NCBI GenBank assembly: GCA_013791885.1 | Contig: VMSZ01000074.1 | Location: 1-44,571, forward strand | Direction of reading: 5' to 3' | Length of the DNA stretch: 44,571 nucleotides | From: Sulfurimonas sp. | GTDB lineage: Bacteria; Campylobacterota; Campylobacteria; Campylobacterales; Sulfurimonadaceae | Shown: in pieces, positions 16,096 through 24,283 of the stretch | How positions within the stretch are numbered: position 1 is the first letter of the stretch | Layout: every line of letters begins with the position of its first letter | The notes under the pieces: model-generated | Database searches by the model: none | What the model was told of the DNA's origin: nothing | The model's input: only the letters and a program-made list of their open reading frames with translations | Program-made: the position numbers and the translations under genes

Positions 16096-16395
16096 TTAAT
16101 TCGCATCATCATCAATATTAAATTTTCCTACAGCACAAGAGACAAAGCTCTTAGCTTTTAGAACAGCTGAGTTTCCTAAAGATATCTCTTCATCGGATAA
16201 AGGATAACCTAGTTTCCTTAAAATAGCTCTAAAATGTGCTGATGACGCCTCGCTTTGGACATCTACTGTTACCTTGCGAGGCTCGCACGAGAGGTCTACA
16301 CCGATACCATCAAAGCCCTCTTCCTCGAGAGCTTTTTTTATGGTATTTGCACAACCTGAACAACGGATATTGTTGACCTCTACCGTATAAAGCAT
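16096..16395 (-). CDS. Heavy-metal-associated (HMA) domain protein
   Basis: A 99-aa soluble protein. Residues 1-68 form an HMA fold with the metal site RCSGC (Cys12, Cys15), as in CopZ/Atx1 chaperones. Residues ~70-99 are an extra tail with Cys87 and an acidic end; Cys37 is also present. The gene starts 2 bases after the sucD stop and precedes oorD by 28 bases, so it sits inside the TCA operon. No copper ATPase or metal regulator is nearby. It could bind Cu, Ni, Zn or an Fe-S precursor; the sequence does not decide. Confidence 0.85.
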   Translation of the reverse strand: MLYTVEVNNIRCSGCANTIKKALEEEGFDGIGVDLSCEPRKVTVDVQSEASSAHFRAILRKLGYPLSDEEISLGNSAVLKAKSFVSCAVGKFNIDDDAN

Positions 16396-16397
16396 AT

Positions 16398-17273
16398 TTA
16401 TTTTTTACTTAAAACTTCAGCTACAGCTTTTCCGATTTCCGCAGGAGAAACAACAACTCTAACACCAGCAGCTTCAAGAGCAGCCATTTTTTCTGCTGCA
16501 GTTCCAGCTCCGCCAGAAATGATAGCTCCAGCATGACCCATACGTTTACCAGCAGGTGCAGTTTGACCGGCAATAAACGCAACAACCGGTTTTGTAATAT
16601 GTTCTTTAATGTAAGCGGCCGCTTGAATTTCAAGATCACCACCGATTTCACCAATCATAACGATTGCGTGAGTATCGGGGTCTGCTTCAAACATTGGAAG
16701 AAGTTGTTTGTATGAAAGACCAATAATCGGGTCTCCACCAATACCAACTGCTGTAGTTATACCAAAACCTTCTTTACACACTTGGTTCGCACCTTCGTAT
16801 GTTAAAGTTCCACTTTTTGATATAAGGCCAACATTCCCTTTTTTGAAAATCATACCAGGCATAATTCCAATTTTACACTCTTCTGCAGTAATGATACCCG
16901 GACAGTTTGGCCCGATAGTCATCATACCATGCTTTGTAGCAAATGCTTTTGCAGCTTGCATATCACGAACTGGAGCGCCTTCTGTAATAATTACAGCAAG
17001 CGTAATTCCAGCATCAGCAGCTTCCATAACAGCATCTGCAACAAATGCCGGTGGAACAAATATCATAGAAACTGTAGCACCAGTAGTTGCAACAGCTTCT
17101 TTAACTGTGTTAAAAACAGGTTGACCTAAATGCTCAGTTCCACCTTTATTTGGTGTAACTCCACCAACAATTTTAGTGCCGTAAGCCATGCACTGTTCAG
17201 CATGAAAAGAACCCTCTTTACCGGTAAAGCCTTGAACGATTACTTTTGTGTCTTTGTTAACTAGTATACTCAT
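16398..17273 (-). CDS. sucD: Succinyl-CoA synthetase, alpha subunit
   Basis: It joins succinate and CoA (or the reverse), coupled to NTP. The CoA-binding Rossmann domain opens with VQGFTGKEG, and the phosphorylated active-site His lies in [10 protein letters not shown] near residue 246. At 291 aa it is full length. It follows sucC by 14 bases with GGAGA ahead of the ATG. In the reductive direction its product feeds OorDABC, encoded downstream. Confidence 0.96.
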   Translation of the reverse strand: MSILVNKDTKVIVQGFTGKEGSFHAEQCMAYGTKIVGGVTPNKGGTEHLGQPVFNTVKEAVATTGATVSMIFVPPAFVADAVMEAADAGITLAVIITEGAPVRDMQAAKAFATKHGMMTIGPNCPGIITAEECKIGIMPGMIFKKGNVGLISKSGTLTYEGANQVCKEGFGITTAVGIGGDPIIGLSYKQLLPMFEADPDTHAIVMIGEIGGDLEIQAAAYIKEHITKPVVAFIAGQTAPAGKRMGHAGAIISGGAGTAAEKMAALEAAGVRVVVSPAEIGKAVAEVLSKK

Positions 17274-17287
17274 AAATTATTCTCCTC

Positions 17288-18460
17288 TTACTTTGCTTGT
17301 TTTGCAGCAGCAACTGCTTTTGCAGCACCATCAGCTAAATCTGTAGCAGAAATAACATTTGCAATATTTGCATTTTTAAGAATTTCTGCTGCTTCAGGTG
17401 CATTTGTACCATCTAGTCTTACGATAACAGGAACGTGAACATTTACAAGCTTAGTAGCTTCTAAGATACCATTAGCAATACGGTCACATCTTACGATTCC
17501 ACCGAAAATATTTACGAATATAGCTTTAACATTTGGATTTTTAAGAATAATCTCAAAACCTTTTGCAACAGTCTCTGCGTTTGCGCTACCGCCAACGTCT
17601 AAAAAGTTAGCCGGAGTTCCACCCATGTAATTAATAGTATCCATCGTGCCCATTGCAAGACCGGCACCATTTACCATACAACCAATTTCACCATCAAGAG
17701 AAATATAAGAGAGACCATAACGACTTGCTTCACGCTCATCAGCATCTTCTTCTGAAATATCGCGCATATCTTCGATATCCGGGTGACGTCCAAGAGCGGA
17801 ATCATCAAATCCCATTTTACCGTCAAGTGCCAAGAAGTCACCGCTTCCAGTTTTAATAAGAGGATTGATTTCAATCATTTCAGCGTCATTTTCCATATAT
17901 AGCTTGTAAAGAGATGCTGCAAACTTAATAAATTTACCCTGTTCTTCTTTAGCTAAACCTAGACCAAATGCTAGTTCACGACCGTGATATCCTTGAAAAC
18001 CTACAGCCGGATCAACAGCTACTTTGATGATTTTTTCTGGAGTGTTGTGAGCAACATCTTCAATAGCCATACCGCCCTCAGTAGAAGCCATAATTACCGG
18101 CATCTCTTTCGCACGGTCAAGAACGATACCTAAATAAAGTTCATCTTTAATGTCAGCACCTTCTTCAATGTAAACTTTTTGTACAAGTTTACCTTCTGGA
18201 CCTGTTTGGTGTGTAACTAAAGTCATACCTAAAATTTCAGAAGCCAGTTCTTTTACTTCAGCAATTGAACGAGCTAGCTTAACACCACCGCCAAGACCAC
18301 GGCCGCCTGCATGTATTTGCGCCTTCACAACCCAAATCTTTCCACCTAACTCCTGCGCATTTGTCATAGCTTGAGCTGGTGTATTAGCAATAATACCTCT
18401 AGGCGTTGGAACGCCATACTTTGCAAAAATTTGTTTTGCTTGATACTCATGTATATTCAT
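17288..18460 (-). CDS. sucC: Succinyl-CoA synthetase, beta subunit
   Basis: The ATP-grasp subunit that binds nucleotide and succinate. The N terminus (MNIHEYQAKQIFAKYGVP), the glycine-rich AGGRGLGGGVKL loop, EINPL and the C-terminal GGIVRCDRIA...V.RLDGTN segments are diagnostic. It is 390 aa, normal. GGAGAATAA precedes the ATG. It lies 68 bases after fumC and leads the sucCD pair. Confidence 0.96.
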   Translation of the reverse strand: MNIHEYQAKQIFAKYGVPTPRGIIANTPAQAMTNAQELGGKIWVVKAQIHAGGRGLGGGVKLARSIAEVKELASEILGMTLVTHQTGPEGKLVQKVYIEEGADIKDELYLGIVLDRAKEMPVIMASTEGGMAIEDVAHNTPEKIIKVAVDPAVGFQGYHGRELAFGLGLAKEEQGKFIKFAASLYKLYMENDAEMIEINPLIKTGSGDFLALDGKMGFDDSALGRHPDIEDMRDISEEDADEREASRYGLSYISLDGEIGCMVNGAGLAMGTMDTINYMGGTPANFLDVGGSANAETVAKGFEIILKNPNVKAIFVNIFGGIVRCDRIANGILEATKLVNVHVPVIVRLDGTNAPEAAEILKNANIANVISATDLADGAAKAVAAAKQAK

Positions 18461-18528
18461 TTATTCTCCTTATTTTAAAATGGAAATTACGCTTTCGCGA
18501 CTAAAAATTTATTTTTTTGCACCGGCTT

Positions 18529-19920
18529 TTAGGCCTTTGGTGCAATCATGTCTTCCGGTATAACGTATTTATCAAACTCTTCTGCTGTTAAAAGACCAAG
18601 TTCAATTGCCGTTGCTTTTAACGTAGAATTGTTTTTATGTGCCGTTTTAGCAATTTTTGCCGCATTGTCGTAACCAATATATGGATTCAAAGCTGTAACC
18701 AACATTAAAGAATTGTGTAGATAAAAATCTATCTTATCTGTAACAGGTTCAATTCCAACTGCACAATGGTCATTAAAAGAGACAATTGAGTCACCTAAGA
18801 GACGACAAGACTGTAGAAAGTTATATGCTATAACAGGTTTAAAAACATTCAGCTGAAAATTACCTTGAGACGCACCCATAGAAATTGCAACATCATTACC
18901 AAATACTTGGCATGTAACCATAGTTACTGCTTCCGCTTGTGTAGGGTTTACTTTACCAGGCATGATAGAAGAACCAGGCTCATTTTCAGGAATTTGGATT
19001 TCGCCTATTCCACATCTTGGACCAGAAGCTAACCATCTTACATCATTTGCTATCTTCATCATATCTGCAGCAAGAGCTTTAAGTGCTCCATGAGAATAAA
19101 CCAAAGCATCATGACTCGTTAATGCGTGAAATTTATTTGGAGCAGTGATAAAATCATGACCTGTCAGTTCAGATAATTTTTTAGCAACTCTCTCACCAAG
19201 TTCTGGGTGAGCATTGAGACCAGTTCCAACAGCAGTTCCACCAAGTGCAAGTTCTCTTACAGGCTCAAGTGAATCTTTAGCCATTTTTTCGCACTTATTG
19301 AGCATTTCTACCCAACCGCTAATCTCTTGGCCTAGAGTAATCGGTGTAGCATCTTGCAAGTGTGTACGGCCTATTTTTACAATTGACTCAAATTTTGCAG
19401 ACTTCTCTGTAAGTGTTGCTTTAAGTTTAGCAATTGCAGGAAGCACTCTTGTCTCAACAGCAATAACAGCAGCGACATGCAAAGCTGTTGGATAAGTGTC
19501 GTTTGAAGATTGAGATTTGTTTACATCATCATTCGGGTGTACTAATTTCTCTACTCTAAAATCTCCACCCAAAATTTCAGTAGCACGGTTCGCAAGAACT
19601 TCATTGTTGTTCATGTTAGACTGTGTGCCTGAACCTGTTTGCCATACTACAAGAGGATAGTTTCCATCAAGTTTGCCGGCCAACATATCATCTGCAGCTG
19701 CTGCAATAGCATCTGCTTTTTTGGCGTCTAATTTACCAAGGTCTTTATTTACAAGGGCAACAGCTTTTTTAAGATAAGAGAAAGCTCTTGTAATTTCATA
19801 AGGCATGGTCTCTTCGCCAATTGCAAAATTTTCTATTGAACGTTGCGTTTGTGCAGCCCAATAAGCGTCATTTGGTACTTCAATAGCACCCATAGTGTCT
19901 TTTTCAATACGTTTAGTCAA
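18529..19920 (-). CDS. fumC: Fumarate hydratase, class II
   Basis: The iron-independent fumarase interconverts fumarate and malate. The superfamily signature [11 protein letters not shown] is present, together with [10 protein letters not shown] and [10 protein letters not shown]; the last favours fumarase over aspartase. I chose the TTG at 19920 as start: it has GGAG 6 bases upstream, lies just past the mdh stop, and gives the usual short N terminus ([16 protein letters not shown], 463 aa). An ATG at 19932 inside the end of mdh is possible but lacks a ribosome binding site. Confidence 0.93.
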   Translation of the reverse strand: MTKRIEKDTMGAIEVPNDAYWAAQTQRSIENFAIGEETMPYEITRAFSYLKKAVALVNKDLGKLDAKKADAIAAAADDMLAGKLDGNYPLVVWQTGSGTQSNMNNNEVLANRATEILGGDFRVEKLVHPNDDVNKSQSSNDTYPTALHVAAVIAVETRVLPAIAKLKATLTEKSAKFESIVKIGRTHLQDATPITLGQEISGWVEMLNKCEKMAKDSLEPVRELALGGTAVGTGLNAHPELGERVAKKLSELTGHDFITAPNKFHALTSHDALVYSHGALKALAADMMKIANDVRWLASGPRCGIGEIQIPENEPGSSIMPGKVNPTQAEAVTMVTCQVFGNDVAISMGASQGNFQLNVFKPVIAYNFLQSCRLLGDSIVSFNDHCAVGIEPVTDKIDFYLHNSLMLVTALNPYIGYDNAAKIAKTAHKNNSTLKATAIELGLLTAEEFDKYVIPEDMIAPKA

Positions 19921-19921
19921 A

Positions 19922-20878
19922 TTATTCTCCATCAAAAAATTTATTTTTATTTAAAGTGTTAATAAGGTCTTCAACAGAAGCACACGAGTTGGCAAACATT
20001 TTCTTCTCTTTTTCATCAAGAGTTACTTCAATGATTTTTTCAGCTCCATTTGCTCCAAGCATAACAGGAACGCCGGAGACAACATTTTCGTGCCCATATT
20101 CACCCTCTAAATAAACAGCACATGCATGTATCTGTTTTGTATCTTTTAGTATAGCTTCAACCATTATTGCAGTTGATTTAGCAGGCGCATAATACGCTGA
20201 ACCAGTTTTGAGGTGTCCTACAATTTCAGCTCCGCCATGACGAGTGCGATCCACTATTTCATCTATCTCAGCTTGACTTAATACATCAGACAGAGGAACA
20301 CCGGCAACAGTTGAATAGCGTGGAAGCGGCACCATATCATCACCATGACCGCCCATAACTGAGGCACGAATTTGCCCGCCGCCATAACCAAGTTTCTCTT
20401 GTATAAATGCAGCCATTCTTGAACTGTCTAAAATTCCTGCCATACCGATAACACGGCTTCTATCAAAACCGCTTTCTTTAAGTGCAACATAGGTCATAGC
20501 ATCAAGAGGATTTGAAACCATAATTATAATTGCTTCAGGAGAATATTTAGCGATACCCTTAATTACATCTTTTGTGATGTTTGCATTAATCATCAACAAG
20601 TCATCACGACTCATTCCGGGTAGTCGTGGGCTTCCGGCGGTTACAACAACTACATCACAGTTTGTTAAGTCAGACATGTCTTCAGCGACTCTTACAACAG
20701 TATGACTTCTCACAGCCGATGCTGCTTGAGACATATCTAAAGCCTTCCCTTTTGCCACATCTATTTTATTGTCACGAAGAATAATTTCATGGCAAGCACC
20801 AAGCATTGCCAAAGAATATGCCACTGTAGCGCCAACATTGCCAGCACCGACTATTCCGACTCTTTTTCCGTGTTTCAT
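19922..20878 (-). CDS. mdh: Malate dehydrogenase (LDH-like)
   Basis: It interconverts malate and oxaloacetate with NAD(H). The Rossmann motif GAGNVG is at residues ~10-15. The substrate loop RLPGMSR carries the Arg residues typical of MDH rather than LDH, and the catalytic His lies in [10 protein letters not shown]. The ATG at 20878 (318 aa) is preferred because AGGGG lies 8-9 bases upstream and the NAD fold then begins at once. The open frame extends 13 codons further upstream without support. Confidence 0.95.
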   Translation of the reverse strand: MKHGKRVGIVGAGNVGATVAYSLAMLGACHEIILRDNKIDVAKGKALDMSQAASAVRSHTVVRVAEDMSDLTNCDVVVVTAGSPRLPGMSRDDLLMINANITKDVIKGIAKYSPEAIIIMVSNPLDAMTYVALKESGFDRSRVIGMAGILDSSRMAAFIQEKLGYGGGQIRASVMGGHGDDMVPLPRYSTVAGVPLSDVLSQAEIDEIVDRTRHGGAEIVGHLKTGSAYYAPAKSTAIMVEAILKDTKQIHACAVYLEGEYGHENVVSGVPVMLGANGAEKIIEVTLDEKEKKMFANSCASVEDLINTLNKNKFFDGE

Positions 20879-20950
20879 ATAAGCCCCTTGATATTTAGTA
20901 TTTGATATTTTAAACATATATACTTAAAAAATCATCCAAAGACTTTCGCC

Positions 20951-20986
20951 TTTTTTATAAAACCTGCAAAAAAGTTTTATAAAAAA
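20951..20986. repeat. Inverted repeat with two TTTTATAAAA palindromes
   Basis: TTTTTTATAAAAC (20951-20963) and GTTTTATAAAAAA (20974-20986) flank 10 bases. Each arm holds the self-complementary 10-mer TTTTATAAAA. It lies between the icd terminator and the mdh start, so it could be a second hairpin after icd or a site affecting mdh transcription. Confidence 0.5.
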
Positions 20987-21017
20987 AGAGAAATTACAGA
21001 GAGAAATCTCTCTGTAA
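20981..21017 (-). terminator. Intrinsic terminator of icd
   Basis: On the minus strand, 5 bases after the icd stop, TTACAGAGAGA/TCTCTCTGTAA forms an 11-bp stem with a tiny loop, followed by TTTCTCTTTTTTT. This separates icd from mdh transcriptionally. Confidence 0.8.
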
Positions 21018-21021
21018 AAAT

Positions 21022-23196
21022 TTAGATATTGTTAATAATTGCGTTTAAAGTAGCAGATGGTCTCATCGCAGCTTCAGCTTTTGCATCATCTGGATGGTAG
21101 TAACCACCGATATCCTGAGGTTTACCTTCAACAGCTAATAACTCTTCCATAATTTTTGCTTCATTTTCAGTTAAAGCTTTTGCAACCGGAGCAAACTTAG
21201 CAGCTAGTTCTGCGTTATCACCTTCTGCAAGTGCTTTAGCCCAGTATTGAGCTACAAAGAAGTGAGAAGCTTTGTTATCCGGCTCACCAGCTTTACGTGA
21301 TGGCTCTTTATTGTTATCTAAGTAAGCATCATTTGCTTCGTCAAGACCAGCAGTAAGTGCAGCTAGTTTCGCGTCATTGTTTTTTTGACCGATAAATCTT
21401 AAAGACTCAGCAAGTGCTAAGAACTCACCAAGTGAATCCCAACGTAAGTGACCTTCTTTTACAAATTGCTCGACGTGCTTAGGAGCAGATCCACCAGCAC
21501 CAGTCTCATACAAACCACCACCAGCAAGCAATGGAACGATAGAAAGCATTTTAGCAGATGTTCCAAGCTCTAGAATTGGGTACATATCTGTTAAGTGATC
21601 TCTTAACACATTCCCTGTTACAGCGATAGTATTTTTACCTTCTCTAACTCTTGCGTTTGTAAATCTAGTCGCAGCTGTAATATCCATAATTTGGATATCT
21701 AAACCATTTGTATCTAAATCTGCTAAATAAGTATTTACTTTTTTAATCATCTCTGCATCGTGAGCTCTGTTTTTATCTAACCAGAAAATTGTAGGTACGC
21801 CTTCGATTCTTGCTCTCTCAACTGCTAGTCTTACCCAGTCTTTGATAGCAACGTCTTTAGCTCTACTCATTCTCCAGATGTCTCCAGCTTCAACATCAAA
21901 TGCCATAAGCTCTGAACCATCTTCAGCAGTAACTGTTACTTTACCGCCTTCTGCTAGCTCAAATGTAGTTGGATGGGAGCCATACTCTTCTGCTTTTTGA
22001 GCCATAAGACCAACGTTAGCCATAGAACCCATTGTAGCAACATCATACTGACCATTTTTAACACAGTCAGCTACCATCTCTGCATGAAACATTGCGTATG
22101 TAGAATCAGGAATAACTGCTACACACTCTTTAGCATCACCTTTTCTGTTCCACTGCTTACCACCTTCACGAACAACAACCGGCATAGAAGCATCGATGAT
22201 AACATCATTTGAAGCATTGAAGTTAGTTGTACCTTTGTCAGAATCAACCATTGCAATTTCTGGATTATCAGATTCAATTACTGCTTGAAAAGCTGCTTTA
22301 ATTTCTGCTTCTAGTGCATGACCCTTAATCTTCTTTTCTAAATCACTCATACCTTGGTTAGGATTTACGTTTAATGATGCAAATACGTCTGCATATTTTG
22401 TAAACACACCCTGGAAGAATACTTCAAAAGCATGACCGAACATAATAGGATCAGAAATTTTCATCATAGTTGCTTTTAAGTGAATTGACCATAAAACACC
22501 ATTTTTTCTAGCATCATCAATTGTTTTTTGGATAAATGCTCTATATTTAGCAATAGACATAAACGTACCATCTAAAACTTCTTTGTCAACTGCCTTAATG
22601 CTTCCTAGCTCTTTACCGTTTAAAGCGATAGTAATTTTTTGATTTTTGTCCATAGTAACAGACTGCTCATTTCCGTAGAAATCTCCATTACCTTCCATGT
22701 GTGCGACATAAGACTTTGGATTTTCTGGGAATGCTCTCAATTTATGAGGATTTTTCTGAGCAAACTTCTTAACTGCTACTGCAGCACGTCTATCTGAATT
22801 TCCTTCACGTAAAACAGGATTAACTGCTGAACCTAAACAAACATTATACTTTGCTCTAATTGCTTCTTCTTCTGCATTTGCCGGATTTTCAGGGAAGTTT
22901 GGAATATCATAACCTTGCCCTTGAAGTTCTGCAATACAATCTTTAAGCTGACCAACAGATGCTGATACGTTTGGAAGCTTAATGATGTTTCCATCTGGTT
23001 GTAAAACAACTTCACCAAGCTTAGATAACTCATCTTCTGCAAGACCCATTGCTGCAAGAACTCTACCTGCCAGTGAAATATCACTAGTAACTACTTCAAC
23101 GCCTGCTGCCTTAGTAAATGCATTTACGATTGGTAATAACGAATATGTTGCTAAAGCTGGTGCTTCATCAATTTTTGACCAAATAATTTTTGACAT
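21022..23196 (-). CDS. icd: Isocitrate dehydrogenase, monomeric type (NADP)
   Basis: It oxidatively decarboxylates isocitrate, or reductively carboxylates 2-oxoglutarate in autotrophs. Its 724 aa marks the large monomeric type (~740 aa), unrelated in size to the ~420-aa dimeric enzyme. Conserved stretches include KIIWSKIDEAPALATYSLLPI at the N terminus (first part shown), NPHKLRAFP, SDKGTTNFNASNDVIIDASMP and GAGGSAPKHV. GAGGA precedes the ATG. It ends at its own terminator and so is probably expressed separately from mdh-oorC. Confidence 0.96.
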   Translation of the reverse strand: MSKIIWSKIDEAPALATYSLLPIVNAFTKAAGVEVVTSDISLAGRVLAAMGLAEDELSKLGEVVLQPDGNIIKLPNVSASVGQLKDCIAELQGQGYDIPNFPENPANAEEEAIRAKYNVCLGSAVNPVLREGNSDRRAAVAVKKFAQKNPHKLRAFPENPKSYVAHMEGNGDFYGNEQSVTMDKNQKITIALNGKELGSIKAVDKEVLDGTFMSIAKYRAFIQKTIDDARKNGVLWSIHLKATMMKISDPIMFGHAFEVFFQGVFTKYADVFASLNVNPNQGMSDLEKKIKGHALEAEIKAAFQAVIESDNPEIAMVDSDKGTTNFNASNDVIIDASMPVVVREGGKQWNRKGDAKECVAVIPDSTYAMFHAEMVADCVKNGQYDVATMGSMANVGLMAQKAEEYGSHPTTFELAEGGKVTVTAEDGSELMAFDVEAGDIWRMSRAKDVAIKDWVRLAVERARIEGVPTIFWLDKNRAHDAEMIKKVNTYLADLDTNGLDIQIMDITAATRFTNARVREGKNTIAVTGNVLRDHLTDMYPILELGTSAKMLSIVPLLAGGGLYETGAGGSAPKHVEQFVKEGHLRWDSLGEFLALAESLRFIGQKNNDAKLAALTAGLDEANDAYLDNNKEPSRKAGEPDNKASHFFVAQYWAKALAEGDNAELAAKFAPVAKALTENEAKIMEELLAVEGKPQDIGGYYHPDDAKAEAAMRPSATLNAIINNI

Positions 23197-23270
23197 GTTA
23201 TGTCCTCATCTTGATTTTATTTGTTTTCCCAGTTTGTAAGTAAAACTCTCTCAGGAAACTTTCAAGATAA

Positions 23271-23276
23271 ATGATA
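23271..23276 (-). promoter_or_regulatory. Possible extended -10 box of icd
   Basis: TATCAT preceded by TGT on the minus strand, about 75 bases ahead of the icd ATG in a 142-base gap with no gene. No clear -35 box. Confidence 0.35.
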
Positions 23277-23338
23277 ACACTAAGATAGGTAATATTGCTA
23301 AAGCTTTGAGAAACATTCCTCTATATTTGCAATATGTT

Positions 23339-24283
23339 TCATTTGGTAGCATGCTTTATGTTGGCCAAATGTGTAGAATAGTTACATGAAAAATCATGGG
23401 TTCCTTTTTTTGATTTCATAAAATAGAGATAATTTGTTGTGGCGGGAAAGATAGCTGCCCTTATTGCATCAAAGCTTACATTGCAGACAGGAGCGCTTGG
23501 AACGCCGCTGTACTTATATGTATTATAGATGGAGTTATCATTTTTAATTCTTGCCGGAGTAATTTTTATGTGTGAATATTTCCCATAATTGAGCGTACCA
23601 TCCATTTGAAGTTTCATGCCTTTTTTAATTCTGTTGTAAATAACTGAACTTACAAGCGGCATTTCTTCTGTATTTGCAGACTCTTTTTGTATTACAGAAG
23701 CAATTGCTACATATTGAAACCATTTTTTTTCATTGTATGTGCCAAATATCTTTATTGATAGCTCTTTCATCTGCGTTTTAGAGTTTTCCAACAAAATTCT
23801 TATCAGCTCTTTTTCTGTAATACCTAGAGGAAGTTTATATGTATTAGGAACAAAGGCACCTTCTGTAACTTTTGACTGTAAATTATACTCTTGCTCAAGC
23901 GTTTCTCTTTCAAGATTAAAATACGCAGCCAATTCATTCAAAAAAATATAAGTAGTTTCTCCTGGAATCAAAGTAATGTTAATGAGTGCTGCTTTTGCTG
24001 TACTTAATTTGTATAAAAAATCAGCTCTCGTACTTCTTGTTACCGAAAGGTCCACCCAACCACTTTGAGGAGAGCCTATAAGCCGTAATAAATATGAATC
24101 AAGCTTTGTAACATTCAAATTATTTTCTTGCAAATGTGCTATAATCTGATTTATCGAGCCCTGTGGTATGTTAAGTACTTTCTTGCTTTCAACGGGTATA
24201 TTTAGGTAGTACATGACTGACAAAATAATTATCAACGCCATCTCAAAAACATACTTCATAATAGTTAGTTTTATATCTTTCAT
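23339..24283 (-). CDS. mltG: Endolytic murein transglycosylase MltG (YceG family)
   Basis: MltG cuts nascent glycan strands at the inner membrane and helps set their length. One N-terminal membrane helix (YVFEMALIIILSVMYYLNI) precedes a LysM-like region and the YceG domain. The catalytic Glu is in IQKESA, about residue 201, followed by VSSVIYNRIKKGMKLQMDGT. With ATG 24283 the protein has 314 aa; ATG 24259 (306 aa) is also possible, and neither has a good ribosome binding site. The frame upstream of 24283 lacks family similarity. Its 5' end overlaps the divergent AsmA-like gene. Confidence 0.9.
   Translation of the reverse strand: MKDIKLTIMKYVFEMALIIILSVMYYLNIPVESKKVLNIPQGSINQIIAHLQENNLNVTKLDSYLLRLIGSPQSGWVDLSVTRSTRADFLYKLSTAKAALINITLIPGETTYIFLNELAAYFNLERETLEQEYNLQSKVTEGAFVPNTYKLPLGITEKELIRILLENSKTQMKELSIKIFGTYNEKKWFQYVAIASVIQKESANTEEMPLVSSVIYNRIKKGMKLQMDGTLNYGKYSHIKITPARIKNDNSIYNTYKYSGVPSAPVCNVSFDAIRAAIFPATTNYLYFMKSKKGTHDFSCNYSTHLANIKHATK

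Noticed and set aside
20879-20917. Upstream extension of mdh by 13 codons
   Set aside because: The extra residues have no similarity to malate dehydrogenases and the ATG at 20878 has a strong AGGGG site.
13158-23196. Idea that the TCA block was recently acquired
   Set aside because: Codon use and base composition look like the neighbours, no mobile element or tRNA junction flanks it, and the order is conserved in the phylum.
23310-23340. Inverted repeat GAAACAT...ATGTTTC after mltG as a terminator
   Set aside because: Seven-bp AT-rich stem with a 17-base loop and no T-run; too weak to support.
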